A stretch of DNA of 36,068 nucleotides. Origin: Campylobacterales bacterium (lineage in GTDB: Bacteria > Campylobacterota > Campylobacteria > Campylobacterales > Nitratiruptoraceae). The notes below the pieces were generated by a model. That model saw only the letters and a list, made by a program, of their open reading frames with translations. It was not told where the DNA came from and did no database searches. Location: NCBI GenBank assembly GCA_027065825.1, contig JAMONM010000065.1, forward strand, positions 1 through 36,068, in the 5' to 3' direction. The position numbers were made by a program, and so were the translations under genes. This document shows, in pieces, positions 26,304 through 36,068 of this stretch. Each line of letters begins with the position of its first letter. Positions within the stretch are counted from its first letter, which is position 1.

Positions 26304-27502
26304 TTTGTCACCTTTAACTTCGCAAATTTCCTTTTTCCTACCTGCAATATATACTCTCCCTCCTCCAGATGGAGATCCTTGTCGTTGATCTTCTCTTTGT
26401 TGACCCTAACCGCTCCGGCTTGGATATCTCTACGAGCCTGTGAAGTGGAGGGCTCTATTTTACACTCCACCAACGCTTTTGCGATCCATATCGGTCCCTG
26501 CAGCGTAAACTCCTCCATTTCGCTAGGCAGATCGTTCAACTTGTGGACTCTGTCAAACTCCTCTTTGGCCAGTTTGGCCGCTTGCTCCGAGTGGAATCTG
26601 GCCACTATTTCCGCGGCCAAAAGCTCTTTGACATATTTTGGATGTATTTTTGACTCTTTGACTCCCTCTTTGAGAATCTCAATCTCTTCTATCGTTTTCG
26701 TACTGAGTAGTTCGTAATATCTCCACATCAATTCGTCTGATATGCTCATTACTTTTGCGAACATCGTGTTCGGATCCTCGTTTACGCCTATGTAGTTACC
26801 CAACGATTTACTCATTTTCATAACGCCGTCTAAACCTTCCAAAATAGGCATCATCAAAATCGCCTGCTCCTTTTTTAAACCGAAACTGCGCTGGAGCTGT
26901 CTACCCATCAAAAGGTTGAATTTCTGATCCGTACCGCCGATTTCTATATCGCTTTTCAAATGGACACTGTCGTAGCCCTGGAGCAGAGGATAGATAAACT
27001 CGCTGATGGCTATCGGTCTGTTCTCTTTGTAGCGCTTTTCGAAATCGTCTCTTTCGAGCATCCTGGCTACGCTAACCAAGGTAGTAAGCTCCAAAAGTCC
27101 GCCGGCGCCAAGTTTTTCGATCCATTCGGAATTGAAATAGACCACGGTTTTTTCAGGATCCAAAATTTTAAACACCTGCTCCTGATAGCTTTTAGCGTTT
27201 TTTAAAACCTCCTCTTTGGAGAGTTTCTTTCTGGTTTCGCTTTTGCCGGTAGGATCGCCTATTGTAGCAGTGAAATCGCCGATTATAAACTGTACAATGG
27301 CGCCGTAGCGCTGAAACGTGGCCAGTTTTTGCAACAGTACCGTATGTCCCAGATGCAGATCGGGCGCCGTGGGATCGAATCCGGCCTTTACGAAATAGGG
27401 TTTTTGCTCGCTAAAGTATCTTTGCACCAAAGATTCGATTCTAGCTTCGTCTATTATCTCGGCGCAGCCCCTTTTGATTTCAGCCAGAGCCTCTTTTAGC
27501 AT
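26300..27502 (-). CDS. tyrS: Tyrosyl-tRNA synthetase, KMSKS (TyrRZ) type
   Basis: Class I synthetase, 400 residues. HIGH-type motif HLGH at 50-53 ([13 protein letters not shown]), tyrosine-binding [28 protein letters not shown] near 234, and a C-terminal S4-like RNA-binding domain (about 335-400). KMSKS, rather than the KFGKS of E. coli TyrS, places it in the TyrZ group. ATG with AAAGGAG upstream; 13 bases after spoT. Confidence 0.96.
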   Translation of the reverse strand: MLKEALAEIKRGCAEIIDEARIESLVQRYFSEQKPYFVKAGFDPTAPDLHLGHTVLLQKLATFQRYGAIVQFIIGDFTATIGDPTGKSETRKKLSKEEVLKNAKSYQEQVFKILDPEKTVVYFNSEWIEKLGAGGLLELTTLVSVARMLERDDFEKRYKENRPIAISEFIYPLLQGYDSVHLKSDIEIGGTDQKFNLLMGRQLQRSFGLKKEQAILMMPILEGLDGVMKMSKSLGNYIGVNEDPNTMFAKVMSISDELMWRYYELLSTKTIEEIEILKEGVKESKIHPKYVKELLAAEIVARFHSEQAAKLAKEEFDRVHKLNDLPSEMEEFTLQGPIWIAKALVECKIEPSTSQARRDIQAGAVRVNKEKINDKDLHLEEGEYILQVGKRKFAKLKVTK

Positions 27503-27515
27503 CTCTCTCCTTTAA

Positions 27516-29656
27516 CTATCTTTTATAAGCGTCGTCGCTTGATGTGATCTCTATGATTTTTGCTTTGGTTTCGAGTTTCTTTCTCAATACTTCCGCATCC
27601 TCCATATGCGTCTCTATTTCGAGTTCGCATATGTTGGCATGTTCAATATCGTGGCCCAGTTCTACCGAAATAACATTTATATCAAGTTTTGCCAAATATT
27701 GCAATAAAGAGGCCAGCGCCCCCTTTTTGTTTTGCAAAGATACCAAAGTCTGTATCTTGGCATCTTTTGGCTGGCCCACCCCACAAAGAGCATCGGTTCG
27801 CCATCGGCTATCATGTGGGAGGCCTTTTCGCACAGTTTGTGGTGGATCAAAGCTTTGTTGTGGCTCTTAAAGGCTACGATCTCGTCGCCCTGTTTGGGAG
27901 TGCAACAGTAATCGAACTCCACACCCGATATCGAAAAACTTGAAAAAATCACAAAATTCTCGAGGGTCTGTTCCTTGATTTTGACGCTTTTTCCGATAAA
28001 GGGCAGAATCTTTTTATTTTTTCTCAAAGAGGCCAGATATCTGTTTATTGTCTCTTTGAAAAAATTTATATCGGTCGGAACTTTGTGTAGCGTATGAGAT
28101 AACGAGTTCTCCTCGACCCATCTCAAGATCTCCTCTTTGGTCACCCTAAGTTCGCTAGAAAGGATATTAAGGGCGCTCTTTGAGTTTATCTCTTTAATTT
28201 TCTGTTTACACGCCTGTCTCATCTGCTCTTTGGCCTTGGAGGTTTTAACGGCGTCTATCCAGCTGCATCTGAGAATAGGTTTTTCCGAAGTGATAATTTT
28301 GACTATGTCGCCGTTTTTCAGTTCGGTCAAAAGGGTGCTTTTTTGTTTGTTGATAAAGACCGCCCTGGCTCTGTTTCCGATATCTGTGTGAACCGCATAA
28401 GCAAAATCCAGCGCTACGGCGCCTCTTGGAAGGGTAAACATGTCGCCCTTGGGCGAAAATACCGAAATATCTTCGCTGAAAAGGTCGCTCTTTACAAGTT
28501 CGTAGAACTCCTCTATATTGTCGTTTTGATACTGAAGGTTCTCGAGCCATTTCAAATTAATATTATCCAGACCCAGCTTGTACTTCCAGTGGGCGGCCAC
28601 TCCGTATTCGGCGGTCTTGTGCATATCGTATGTTCTAATCTGTACCTCGAAGATCGAAGTATTGTCAAAAACGGTGGTATGGATAGTCTGGTATCCGTTC
28701 TCCTTAGGAATGGCTACATAGTCTTTGAATCTCATAATTAAAGGCTTAAAATTCAGATGGACCGCTCCCAGAGCTCTGTAACAGTCTATCTTTTCCCTCA
28801 CCAAAACCCTTATAGCCAGCAGATCCAGAACCTCTTCTATAGAGATTCCTTTTCTTTGCATTTTCTGATAGATAGAGTAGTAGTGTTTAATTCTGCTGAT
28901 AATGGTGAATTCGTTGTATCTAAAGCCGTTTTTGATCAGAACCTTTTTGACGTCCTCAATGAAATTGTTCAGTTTGATCTGCAGCTCCTGTTTGTGGGAA
29001 CTGATAAAATCGTCTATCTTTTGATACTCTTTTGGAAAGATATAATAAAAGCTCAAATCCTCAAGGAGGTTCTTCAAAAAAGAGATCCCGAGTCTATGAG
29101 CGATAGGCGCGTAAACCACCAGCGTCTCTTCGGCTATTCTTTTCTGTTTGTTCGGGGGCAGAGCCTTTAGAGTCAGCATATTATGCAATCGGTCGCAAAG
29201 TTTTATCACGAGTACGCGTACATCTTTGATAGAGGCCAAAAGAATCTTTCTAAAACTCAAAGCGGAAGAAATAAGCTTTTCGTTCGAGCTCGAAGGTATC
29301 AGACTCTCGTCTCTGATCTCCACGATCTTCGTCAAACCCTCCACCAAACGGGCCACGTCGCTTCCGAAATGTTCTTTGATCTCTTCGATAGTGTGGGAGG
29401 TATCTTCCACCACGTCGTGAAGCAAAGAAGCGATGACCATCGTCTCCTCTTTGGAGATATAAGCAACAATAGAAGCCACGAGAATCGGATGGACGACGTA
29501 GGGCTCGCCGCTTTTTCTGTATTGGCCTTTGTGGGCCTCGACGGCGAAGTTTAGAGCATATTCAATTTTCGGGTCTTTCTTGATCGTAGAAAAGAGAAGC
29601 TCTTTCGCGCCTTCTATATCGTGGCAGTCCCTTATCTTCTCTACGAATCTTTTCAT
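27516..29656 (-). CDS. spoT: Bifunctional (p)ppGpp synthetase/hydrolase SpoT, interrupted by an apparent -1 frameshift
   Basis: RelA/SpoT homologue controlling the stringent response. HD hydrolase domain (about 25-180: HPILVASIVAY, SLLHDVVEDT), synthetase domain (about 235-350) with RFKDYVAIPKENGYQ, whose RxKD type is that of bifunctional enzymes, TGS domain (about 390-450) and a C-terminal ACT domain. The first frame runs 29656 to 27677 (659 codons) and diverges after PRYRL near residue 637; the ACT domain (VSLQNKKGALASLLQYLAKL onward) is in the -1 frame to 27516. Restoring one T at the TTT of 27745-27747 (CTTTGG to CTTTTGG) gives one 713-residue protein of normal length. Sequencing or assembly error is the simplest cause; a real mutation would remove the regulatory ACT domain only. 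Confidence 0.88.
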
Positions 29657-29668
29657 ACAGACTCAGTT

Positions 29669-29883
29669 TCATTTGTCGTAACTGTTGGCGTCGATTTTCA
29701 ATACGCCTTCGGCTACCTCCATAATGGCGATATCTGTATATTTGTACTTTTTTATATCCACGTTGACCAAAGGTTCGGCGCCCAGCGCCAGTTCATTGGC
29801 TCTTTTTGCTACCGCAACCGACAGCAGATACCTGTCGTAATTCACCTTTTCAAGGGCTTTAGCCGCAATCTTTTCCAGTCTCA

Positions 29884-29884
<1 letters not shown>
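29669..29884 (-). CDS. rpoZ: RNA polymerase omega subunit
   Basis: 71-residue omega subunit, which supports assembly of RNA polymerase and in many bacteria mediates ppGpp binding. Pattern: MRLEKIAAKALEKV, then DRYLLSVAVAKRANEL and YTDIAIMEVAEG, the Campylobacterota form of omega. The ATG at 29884 overlaps the last base of the pyrH stop (TGATG) and has AAGGAG upstream; an open frame extending further upstream is just pyrH in another frame. It lies between pyrH and spoT, as is common. Confidence 0.92.
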
Positions 29885-30660
<776 letters not shown>

Positions 30661-30681
30661 TCATTAGATCAAAAGTTTAAA

Positions 30682-31866
30682 CTACTCCACTTTAATAAGC
30701 TGAAGAGGATTTATATGGTAACGGTTTTTTGTCACCTCGAAGGTAAGTTTTCTATTGACTCTCCCTATTACGTATCCCTTTTTTACCTTTTTGCCCTTTT
30801 TTATCGTTGGGGCTATTTTGTCCAGATGCGCATAAATCGTATAGAGTCCGTTATTATGTTTTATAATGACTACGTTATTTAGATGGGGAGTTCTTTTTGC
30901 CAGCACCACCCTCCCGTTAAGGACGTTTTTTACCTTTGCCTGAGGCGTCAGAGGTTTAAGCTCTATAGACTCGTTAAAGATCTTGATATTGTATACCGGG
31001 TCCACGTAGTTTCCGTACCGTTTGGTTATGACGAACTTCTCCAGCGGAGCGATGGTTTTAGGGCCTCTGTACCGAATCGTTTTTACCCTCTGATACGAAT
31101 TGCCGAGATTTCTTACTTTTAGCCTGTTTTGCTCTTTTGAATAGCTGTTTCTTTTTTGAGTTTTGGTGATTTTCAGTCGCTCAAGAGTCTCCCTCAGCGA
31201 GTTCTGTTCCCTAATAAGCGCGGCAATCGCCTTATCGTACTCTCTTTTTTTTCTCTCCAGCGCCCTTAGCGTACTCTTTTTTTTCTTTTTGAGCGATTCC
31301 AACTCTTTGCGTTTGGAGTTTAGCTCTGCTATAACGGCTTTTAAACGTTTTAATCTCTCACGTTCGCTCTCGAGTTTTTTAATCGTGCTTTTATATTCGC
31401 TGCCCAATTTGGAGATTCGTTCCGCTTCGCTTTTTTTTATGGCTTTCAACAGCTCCTCGTTTAAAAAATCCTCCTGGGAATTTCTGTTTATCGATGAGAC
31501 GATGAGGGATTTGGAGAAATACTTGGCAATTAGTAGCGTCAGTTTCTCTTTGAGCCTGCTCTCTTGCCGTGCCAGCTCTTTTTCGTTTTTACTGATCTGC
31601 TCGATTCTCTTTTGGGCCTCGGATAGTTCTCCGGATCGTGAGGAGAGCTCTTTTTGAAGCTTTTGCAGCTCCCGTTCCGCTTTTTTTAATTCGCTTCTGT
31701 TCTTTTTGATTTCGGAGGCTATCTTTGAGAGTTTTAGATTGAGCCCCTTTAGATTTTTTCTGCTTTTTTGCAGCTCTTTTTTGGAACGCTCTATCTCTTT
31801 GTCGATCTGCGAGGCGCTCAAAAGAGTCGCAACCGATAAAATCAAAGCGAATATCGCCCTTGTCAT
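30682..31866 (-). CDS. EnvC-like LytM-domain protein (degenerate M23 peptidase, predicted amidase activator)
   Basis: Periplasmic protein of 394 residues: signal peptide (about 1-18, ending LLSA), a long charged coiled coil (about 20-245), and a C-terminal LytM/M23 domain (about 275-394). The catalytic zinc ligands look lost. The usual HxGxD region reads FNESIE, and the final HLHFEV is KLTFEV; only YAHLD is kept. This matches EnvC and NlpD, which activate amidases rather than cut peptidoglycan. It follows ftsX with an ATGA overlap, the classic partner arrangement for FtsEX-EnvC. The predicted target is the AmiC-like amidase in this window. Confidence 0.88.
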   Translation of the reverse strand: MTRAIFALILSVATLLSASQIDKEIERSKKELQKSRKNLKGLNLKLSKIASEIKKNRSELKKAERELQKLQKELSSRSGELSEAQKRIEQISKNEKELARQESRLKEKLTLLIAKYFSKSLIVSSINRNSQEDFLNEELLKAIKKSEAERISKLGSEYKSTIKKLESERERLKRLKAVIAELNSKRKELESLKKKKKSTLRALERKKREYDKAIAALIREQNSLRETLERLKITKTQKRNSYSKEQNRLKVRNLGNSYQRVKTIRYRGPKTIAPLEKFVITKRYGNYVDPVYNIKIFNESIELKPLTPQAKVKNVLNGRVVLAKRTPHLNNVVIIKHNNGLYTIYAHLDKIAPTIKKGKKVKKGYVIGRVNRKLTFEVTKNRYHINPLQLIKVE

Positions 31867-32669
31867 TGTCCCACTTGCCTAACAGACACCACGATCACGC
31901 TAAAGAGCGTAACGGCCAATCCGAAAACTCCCAGCAACGCCATATCGACCATAATTTGGGATAGCGAAATTTTTAAAGAGACCACTCCCAAAAGATTTTG
32001 CATAATCTTGGCGTTAAGCAGATAATAAAAGAGTCCATACAGCGCAGCCAACGACAATAGAGTGTCCACTATGGCCAACCTGATCAAAACCCCGCTCCTC
32101 ATCCACAAAGGGGCTCCGAAAAGCTCCATAATGTACATTCTCTCCCTGTGTTCGAGATACCATACCTGCATCTGCTTGAAAATAAGCAAAGTGCTGATTA
32201 TAGCCGTAATCGCCAAAAAGATCTTTGATATCTGTTTTAGAACTATCAGCATATTATATATTTTGTTGTGAGAGTTTTCAAAGGTTTCGACTCTTTTAAC
32301 GCCCTCTACTCTTTTTAATCTATCCTCTATCCTCTTTAGTTCGTCCCCGGTAGGGAAATGTTCCAGTTTTATTCTGTAAAATCTGGGCATGAATTTTTTC
32401 AAAGATTCAAAATCTACAGAGATTCCCTCCCGTTCAAGACGCGAAACGAGAGACTTGGAATCGATCTCTTCTAGCGATTCAACGTCTATATATGGTGTTA
32501 AATCCTCCTTGTCAATCTCTCTGTCGGCCGAAATCAAAACTATATAGTCCTCGCGCAATCCGTTTTCATAATCTTTGATAACCCTATCCAGCACGATATA
32601 AAACTCTATGGCGAAAAAAATCGAAAAGAGAGGTAAAATCAAAGATAGATGGTTTTTAAGAGACTTCAT
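31863..32669 (-). CDS. ftsX: Cell-division ABC transporter permease FtsX
   Basis: Inner-membrane protein of about 268 residues with four membrane segments: one near the N-terminus (about 7-28) and three after residue 150 (about 157-180, 198-222, 242-266). The periplasmic domain between TM1 and TM2 holds EVDKEDLTPY-like acidic stretches (about 35-145) that would contact the EnvC-like protein. I prefer ATG 32669; ATG 32681 has AGAGG directly against it with no spacing. It overlaps the end of ftsE. FtsX proteins transmit ATP-driven shape change rather than move a substrate. Confidence 0.9.
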   Translation of the reverse strand: MKSLKNHLSLILPLFSIFFAIEFYIVLDRVIKDYENGLREDYIVLISADREIDKEDLTPYIDVESLEEIDSKSLVSRLEREGISVDFESLKKFMPRFYRIKLEHFPTGDELKRIEDRLKRVEGVKRVETFENSHNKIYNMLIVLKQISKIFLAITAIISTLLIFKQMQVWYLEHRERMYIMELFGAPLWMRSGVLIRLAIVDTLLSLAALYGLFYYLLNAKIMQNLLGVVSLKISLSQIMVDMALLGVFGLAVTLFSVIVVSVRQVGQ

Positions 32670-33330
32670 AAATGGTTCCATCCTCTATATGAAAATGTCT
32701 GTAGGAAATTCTTATATCCGAAGGAATATGATGCGTAACCACTACCACGGTTGTACCCAGCTGCTCGTTAGCTCCAACCAGAAGATTCCATATCAGATTC
32801 GAAGAGTAATCATCCAAATTTCCCGTAGGCTCGTCAGCAAGAATAATAACGGGATTATGTGCGAGAGCTCTGGCCATCGCCACCCGTTGCTGTTCCCCTC
32901 CGCTGAGCTCCAGCGGATATCTGTCGGCCTTGTGGGAGAGTCTTACATGTTTTAGTAGCTTTTTTGCCTGATTTTCGCACACCTCTTTGGAGTAACCGGC
33001 GATCAACAGAGGCAGCATTACGTTTTTTTTGATCGTCCATTCGTTAATCAGTTTGTAATCTTGAAAAATTATACCCAGATATTTTCTCAAAAAGTTCAGT
33101 TTAGAAGGACGTATGTCGTGCAAAGAGACTCCTCCGATCACCAGTTCGCCTCCGACCGGTTTTAGAGCTCCGTAAAAAGATTTTATCAGCGTCGATTTTC
33201 CGCTGCCGCTAGGACCTGTAATAAATACGAAACTGCCGCTGTTGATGTCGAAACTGCTGTTTTTTATTACCGGTTCATCCACTTTATAAGCCAAGGTCAG
33301 ATTGTCCGCTTTTATTACGCTATTGGCCAT
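32656..33330 (-). CDS. ftsE: Cell-division ATPase FtsE
   Basis: Cytoplasmic ABC ATPase, 224 residues. Walker [10 protein letters not shown] at 39-47, Q-loop IFQDYKL near 90, signature [15 protein letters not shown] near 142-156, Walker [13 protein letters not shown] near 160-172, and H-switch VVTHH. The [10 protein letters not shown] form is typical of the FtsE/LolD group, and ftsX next door settles FtsE. ATG start; its coding end overlaps ftsX, and its start overlaps the trmB end by 11 bases. Confidence 0.95.
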   Translation of the reverse strand: MANSVIKADNLTLAYKVDEPVIKNSSFDINSGSFVFITGPSGSGKSTLIKSFYGALKPVGGELVIGGVSLHDIRPSKLNFLRKYLGIIFQDYKLINEWTIKKNVMLPLLIAGYSKEVCENQAKKLLKHVRLSHKADRYPLELSGGEQQRVAMARALAHNPVIILADEPTGNLDDYSSNLIWNLLVGANEQLGTTVVVVTHHIPSDIRISYRHFHIEDGTIYEVS

Positions 33331-34495
33331 AGAGAATCTCTTCTATTTTTTTGTGAGCCGATACGTTGGCTTTGGATAGTATCGGCTTTTTAGGAAAATA
33401 TTCGCATTTATTCGGCAAAATAACAATATATTTATGTTCGGGTCTGTCAAAAGCTCCGAAAGAGAGTTTCATAACGGCGCGTTTTTGATCGATTTCGTAC
33501 AGTTTCTCAAAATGGATAAAAAAATCCTCGAATTTCATAGGGCTCGTGTCAAAAATCTCAAATATCCTTTTTTTATCGACTCCTTCGGAAAAATCAAAAT
33601 CGAATTCAAGATCGATAGGATCCGAAACGGTTTCGTTTACAAGACGAAGATCGTATATGTTCTTATCCAGTCTGCGCCATCTATCCTCGTATTTGCTGGA
33701 AATCTCCGGCTCAATGTTTTTACCTATTTCGATTCTTGCGCTATCGAGCTTCAAAAAGGTCTCAAAAGTGTATCTAAAATAGTTTTCGCTATCTGTTCTA
33801 ACTTCTAGCACTCCCCCGGGTTTAAGTGCTCTAAGAGACTCTTTGACGAATCGGTCCGAAATCACTCTTCGATGCGGTTTTTTGTCCCAAGGAACTGGAA
33901 AATGGACAAAGATCTTTCCGGCAAGATTGGAGGGAACCATCTCCATAAAGAGCCTCGCGTCATAATCTACAACAAACAGATTTTCCAGCCGGTTTATTTC
34001 GATCTGTTTTAAAAGCTGATCGATAGAGGGTCTATGGATCTCAACCCCTATGAATCTGATATCTTTATTGTTTTTCGCCTGATGCAACAGATGCCTTCCG
34101 CTACCGAAGCCTATCTCGATCCATATCTCCTTATCGATAGGAAAACTATTTGCGAAAAAATCGATATCTTTTAAAAAACTATCGCTCTTTTCGAGATGGT
34201 GCTCTTTTATTGAACCGATATTGCTTCTTGTAACTCTACAAGAGGCCAGATCGCAAAAACTCTTTAGAGCCTTTTGCATAGCGGAAACCGGAGAGAGTCT
34301 CGTGATTTTGTCACTTTTTACGATATATTCGCCCTCGCGCTTTTTAATCGATATTACAAACCCTTTTTCCCTGTATTCGCATCCGACTATGGTCTCGCCC
34401 CCGCCCTTTTCGGAAGCGAACCATAAAAATTTGAAATCCCCTTTTTTCGCCGGCGTATCGAATCGGTCAAAATCTGAAACTACTATATGAGGCAT
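33320..34495 (-). CDS. trmB: tRNA (guanine-N7-)-methyltransferase TrmB, long form
   Basis: 391 residues. The SAM-dependent core lies about 95-270: WIEIGFGSGRHLLHQA is motif I, and VHFPVPWDKKPHRRVI matches the TrmB signature (FPDPW..K..H..RRL) that contacts m7G46. Compared with the roughly 240-residue E. coli enzyme there are extra N-terminal (about 95 residues) and C-terminal (about 110 residues) parts, as in other Campylobacterota TrmB proteins. Starts three bases after the lipoprotein stop. Confidence 0.92.
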   Translation of the reverse strand: MPHIVVSDFDRFDTPAKKGDFKFLWFASEKGGGETIVGCEYREKGFVISIKKREGEYIVKSDKITRLSPVSAMQKALKSFCDLASCRVTRSNIGSIKEHHLEKSDSFLKDIDFFANSFPIDKEIWIEIGFGSGRHLLHQAKNNKDIRFIGVEIHRPSIDQLLKQIEINRLENLFVVDYDARLFMEMVPSNLAGKIFVHFPVPWDKKPHRRVISDRFVKESLRALKPGGVLEVRTDSENYFRYTFETFLKLDSARIEIGKNIEPEISSKYEDRWRRLDKNIYDLRLVNETVSDPIDLEFDFDFSEGVDKKRIFEIFDTSPMKFEDFFIHFEKLYEIDQKRAVMKLSFGAFDRPEHKYIVILPNKCEYFPKKPILSKANVSAHKKIEEILYGQ

Positions 34496-34498
34496 GCA

Positions 34499-35740
34499 CT
34501 ATTTTTTAATGTAAACTTCCACTTTTTCGGAAGGTTTTGAAAGGATCGAATATCTATCCAGAGCGTATACTCTATATATATATTTGATACCGGGAACTAC
34601 CGTCCTATCAACAAAAGTCGTCGATTCTATATCTTTGTATTTATACTCTTTGGTATTCAAAAAGCCTTCCCTCTCCTCTTTTACAACCATATATTTAACG
34701 CTTCTGTCGTCTCTGGGGTGCCATTTGATAATAACTGTATTGTCCTTTACCACGGTTGAGACGATTATAGGCGCCTCCGGCTTAGGCAGGGTGGCTCCCA
34801 TAACCGGATTATCCTGTTTGAAACTCTCCAATCCGTCCCTGTCCACGGCCGTAACCTTGTAAAACTTTGTTACTCCGTCTTTGCCTATGTTGTCCGTATA
34901 TCTGGTGCCTCTGACCTTTGCGTGCAGAACAAAGAGTATATCGGATACGGCGCTTCTGTAAATGTTGTAGTGATCTATGTCCGGTTCGGGGTTTTTATCC
35001 CAGCTGACGACGATCTTTTTCGGCAGATCGGTAGTGGCTTTTAGATTTTTTACCATCTTGGGTCTCGGTTTGGTAAAAGCCTTTACGACCTTACTGGGAG
35101 CCGATACTATGGAATCGAAGGTTTTAACCCTCACTCTATAGAAATAGAGATGGTTGTCTTTTAGGTTTTTGTCTATATATTCGGCCTGCAGTCTACCTTT
35201 GACGACGCCTATTGGTTTCCATTTGGGATCGTCCGGCTCGCTTCTTTCTATGATATACTCTTTGACTCGCGGATTGGGATGGGGCCTCCAAATTATCTTA
35301 ACCCTTCTTGGCAGATTGCTAATCGCCTCTATAAAACTTACCGACTCAAGAACAGGCAGGGTCTTGATACGTACAACGTCGCTGGGAACGGACTCTTTGC
35401 CCTCTGAGTCGTATGTAGACATACGATAATAATAAAGAGTATTTGGCTTTAATCCCTCATCAACGTAATGGGAGCTGAAACGATCCTCGATAACGGCTAT
35501 TCTGTCGAGCTTACCGGTTTTTGAAGTACTTCTGTACAGATAATACCCCTCGACCCTCTCGTCGTAAACCGGATTCCATTCAAAAGCCACGCTGGTAATA
35601 TCTGCTATTACTCTAATCTCTTGAACCTTAGGCAAAGAGGGGTCTATTTTTGGCTTTTGAGTAAGAGACGGCTGCTTAGCGCACCCTCCCAAAAATAGTA
35701 TCAAAAAGCTTATCAAACCCGTTAGGTATAATCTTTTCAT
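34499..35740 (-). CDS. flpA: Fibronectin type III lipoprotein, FlpA homologue
   Basis: 413-residue lipoprotein: lipobox LGGC with Cys20, then four fibronectin type III-like repeats (about 38-128, 132-226, 228-322, 326-412), each with a Y-x-L/I-Y/E-R-S-type strand (YYLYRS, YIIERS, YNIYRS). C. jejuni FlpA (Cj1279c, as I recall) is similar in size and lies in the same gene order between an rluA-type gene and trmB. The FlpA fibronectin-binding motif WRPHPDFRV has a near match WRPHPNPRV at residues 151-159. ATG start with GGGAG upstream; overlaps the preceding gene by 65 bases. In an environmental organism the ligand is unlikely to be host fibronectin. Confidence 0.9.
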   Translation of the reverse strand: MKRLYLTGLISFLILFLGGCAKQPSLTQKPKIDPSLPKVQEIRVIADITSVAFEWNPVYDERVEGYYLYRSTSKTGKLDRIAVIEDRFSSHYVDEGLKPNTLYYYRMSTYDSEGKESVPSDVVRIKTLPVLESVSFIEAISNLPRRVKIIWRPHPNPRVKEYIIERSEPDDPKWKPIGVVKGRLQAEYIDKNLKDNHLYFYRVRVKTFDSIVSAPSKVVKAFTKPRPKMVKNLKATTDLPKKIVVSWDKNPEPDIDHYNIYRSAVSDILFVLHAKVRGTRYTDNIGKDGVTKFYKVTAVDRDGLESFKQDNPVMGATLPKPEAPIIVSTVVKDNTVIIKWHPRDDRSVKYMVVKEEREGFLNTKEYKYKDIESTTFVDRTVVPGIKYIYRVYALDRYSILSKPSEKVEVYIKK

Positions 35741-36068
35741 ATACTTTCTCCCTTTCGAATCTTTCTTCGATAAACCGCCGCATATCCTGCGGCAGATCCG
35801 CCGTAAACCTCATCCGTTCGCCGCTTTTTGGATGGGTTAAATACAGAATATACGCATGCAAAAAAACTCGCTCTATTTTACCATTTCGGCTCTTAAAACC
35901 GTATAAACTATCCCCCAGTATATGGCGCCCGAGGGAGGAGAGATGCACTCTGATCTGATGCGTTCTACCGCTATGGAGTTTCGCGCCTATTAATTCGATC
36001 CTCTCGGTTTTGTCAACAGCTATCTTGGCAAAAGCGCTTTTGGCCTCTTTGCCGTTTGGAACAATGAC
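35676..36068 (-). CDS. RluA-family 23S rRNA pseudouridine synthase, C-terminal part (5' end outside window)
   Basis: The last 130 residues of a pseudouridine synthase; the frame is open to the right edge of the window. The diagnostic HSGRTHQIRVHLSSLGRHIL is followed by GDSLYG, as in RluA/RluC/RluD. The catalytic HRLDxxTSG motif would lie just outside. The GTG at 35948 within RVHLSS is not a start. Its end overlaps the flpA-like gene by 65 bases. Which of RluA, RluC or RluD it equals cannot be decided from this part. Confidence 0.9.
   Translation of the reverse strand, partial: VIVPNGKEAKSAFAKIAVDKTERIELIGAKLHSGRTHQIRVHLSSLGRHILGDSLYGFKSRNGKIERVFLHAYILYLTHPKSGERMRFTADLPQDMRRFIEERFEREKVYEKIIPNGFDKLFDTIFGRVR

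Noticed and set aside
27735-27755. Programmed -1 ribosomal frameshift in spoT
   Set aside because: No in-frame X-XXY-YYZ heptamer, no upstream Shine-Dalgarno-like stimulator noticed and no clear downstream hairpin. A one-base indel is simpler.

Overview
This window is ordinary chromosomal backbone from a member of the Campylobacterota (Epsilonproteobacteria), probably a free-living species rather than a host specialist. The main evidence is gene order. As I recall it from Campylobacter jejuni, two conserved blocks can be read here. One is the envelope block nadK-recN-tatD-mltD-rlpA-kdsC-lptC-lptA-engB-pbp2, divergent from aspS-adk-ppa. The other is rluA-type/flpA/trmB/ftsE/ftsX/envC-like/pyrH/rpoZ/spoT/tyrS/NPD/amidase. 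A NIT-domain chemoreceptor, an OprD-like porin and small periplasmic redox proteins fit a free-living respiratory lifestyle, but the species cannot be named from the sequence. No rRNA, tRNA, insertion sequence, prophage, CRISPR array or integrase was seen. Genes are packed almost end to end, and no stretch over 300 bases lacks a gene.

Layout. 2-1108 (+) is the 3' end of an APC-family permease, converging on queC (-). Next come cheR and a chemoreceptor (-), then a divergent AT-rich spacer with a long inverted repeat, then ybeY and a CaCA exchanger (+). From 6099 to 16574 one long minus-strand run reads nadK, recN, tatD, mltD, rlpA, hisB, kdsC, lptC, lptA, engB, an ArgA-like acetyltransferase, a small membrane protein and PBP2. 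It handles peptidoglycan building and trimming, LPS transport, DNA repair and cofactor supply. Divergent from nadK, aspS leads a plus-strand run: aspS, a FeoA-like protein, adk, a CinA/MoaB-like protein and a DUF503 protein. After a clear promoter come an AhpD-like protein, a mono-haem cytochrome c and a periplasmic thioredoxin, then ppa. From 22257 to the end everything is on the minus strand: porin, amidase, NPD-type flavoprotein, tyrS, spoT, rpoZ, pyrH, envC-like, ftsX, ftsE, trmB, flpA-like lipoprotein and a partial RluA-family synthase.

How the genes work together. The window holds most of a cell-wall toolkit: PBP2 for elongation, MltD and RlpA for glycan cleavage, and FtsE-FtsX with a catalytically degenerate LytM protein that would switch on the amidase encoded about 5 kb further along the same strand. 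LptA, LptC and KdsC serve LPS assembly. PyrH, RpoZ, SpoT and TyrS form a growth-control block.

Points that deserve attention are: an apparent one-base deletion in spoT that separates the ACT domain; a near copy of the C. jejuni FlpA fibronectin-binding motif; an AhpD-like/cytochrome c/thioredoxin trio of unknown role; a 14-bp perfect inverted repeat between the chemoreceptor and ybeY; and a likely AUA start for the amidase. I did not find a strong candidate for a wholly new multi-gene system. The redox trio is the best lead.
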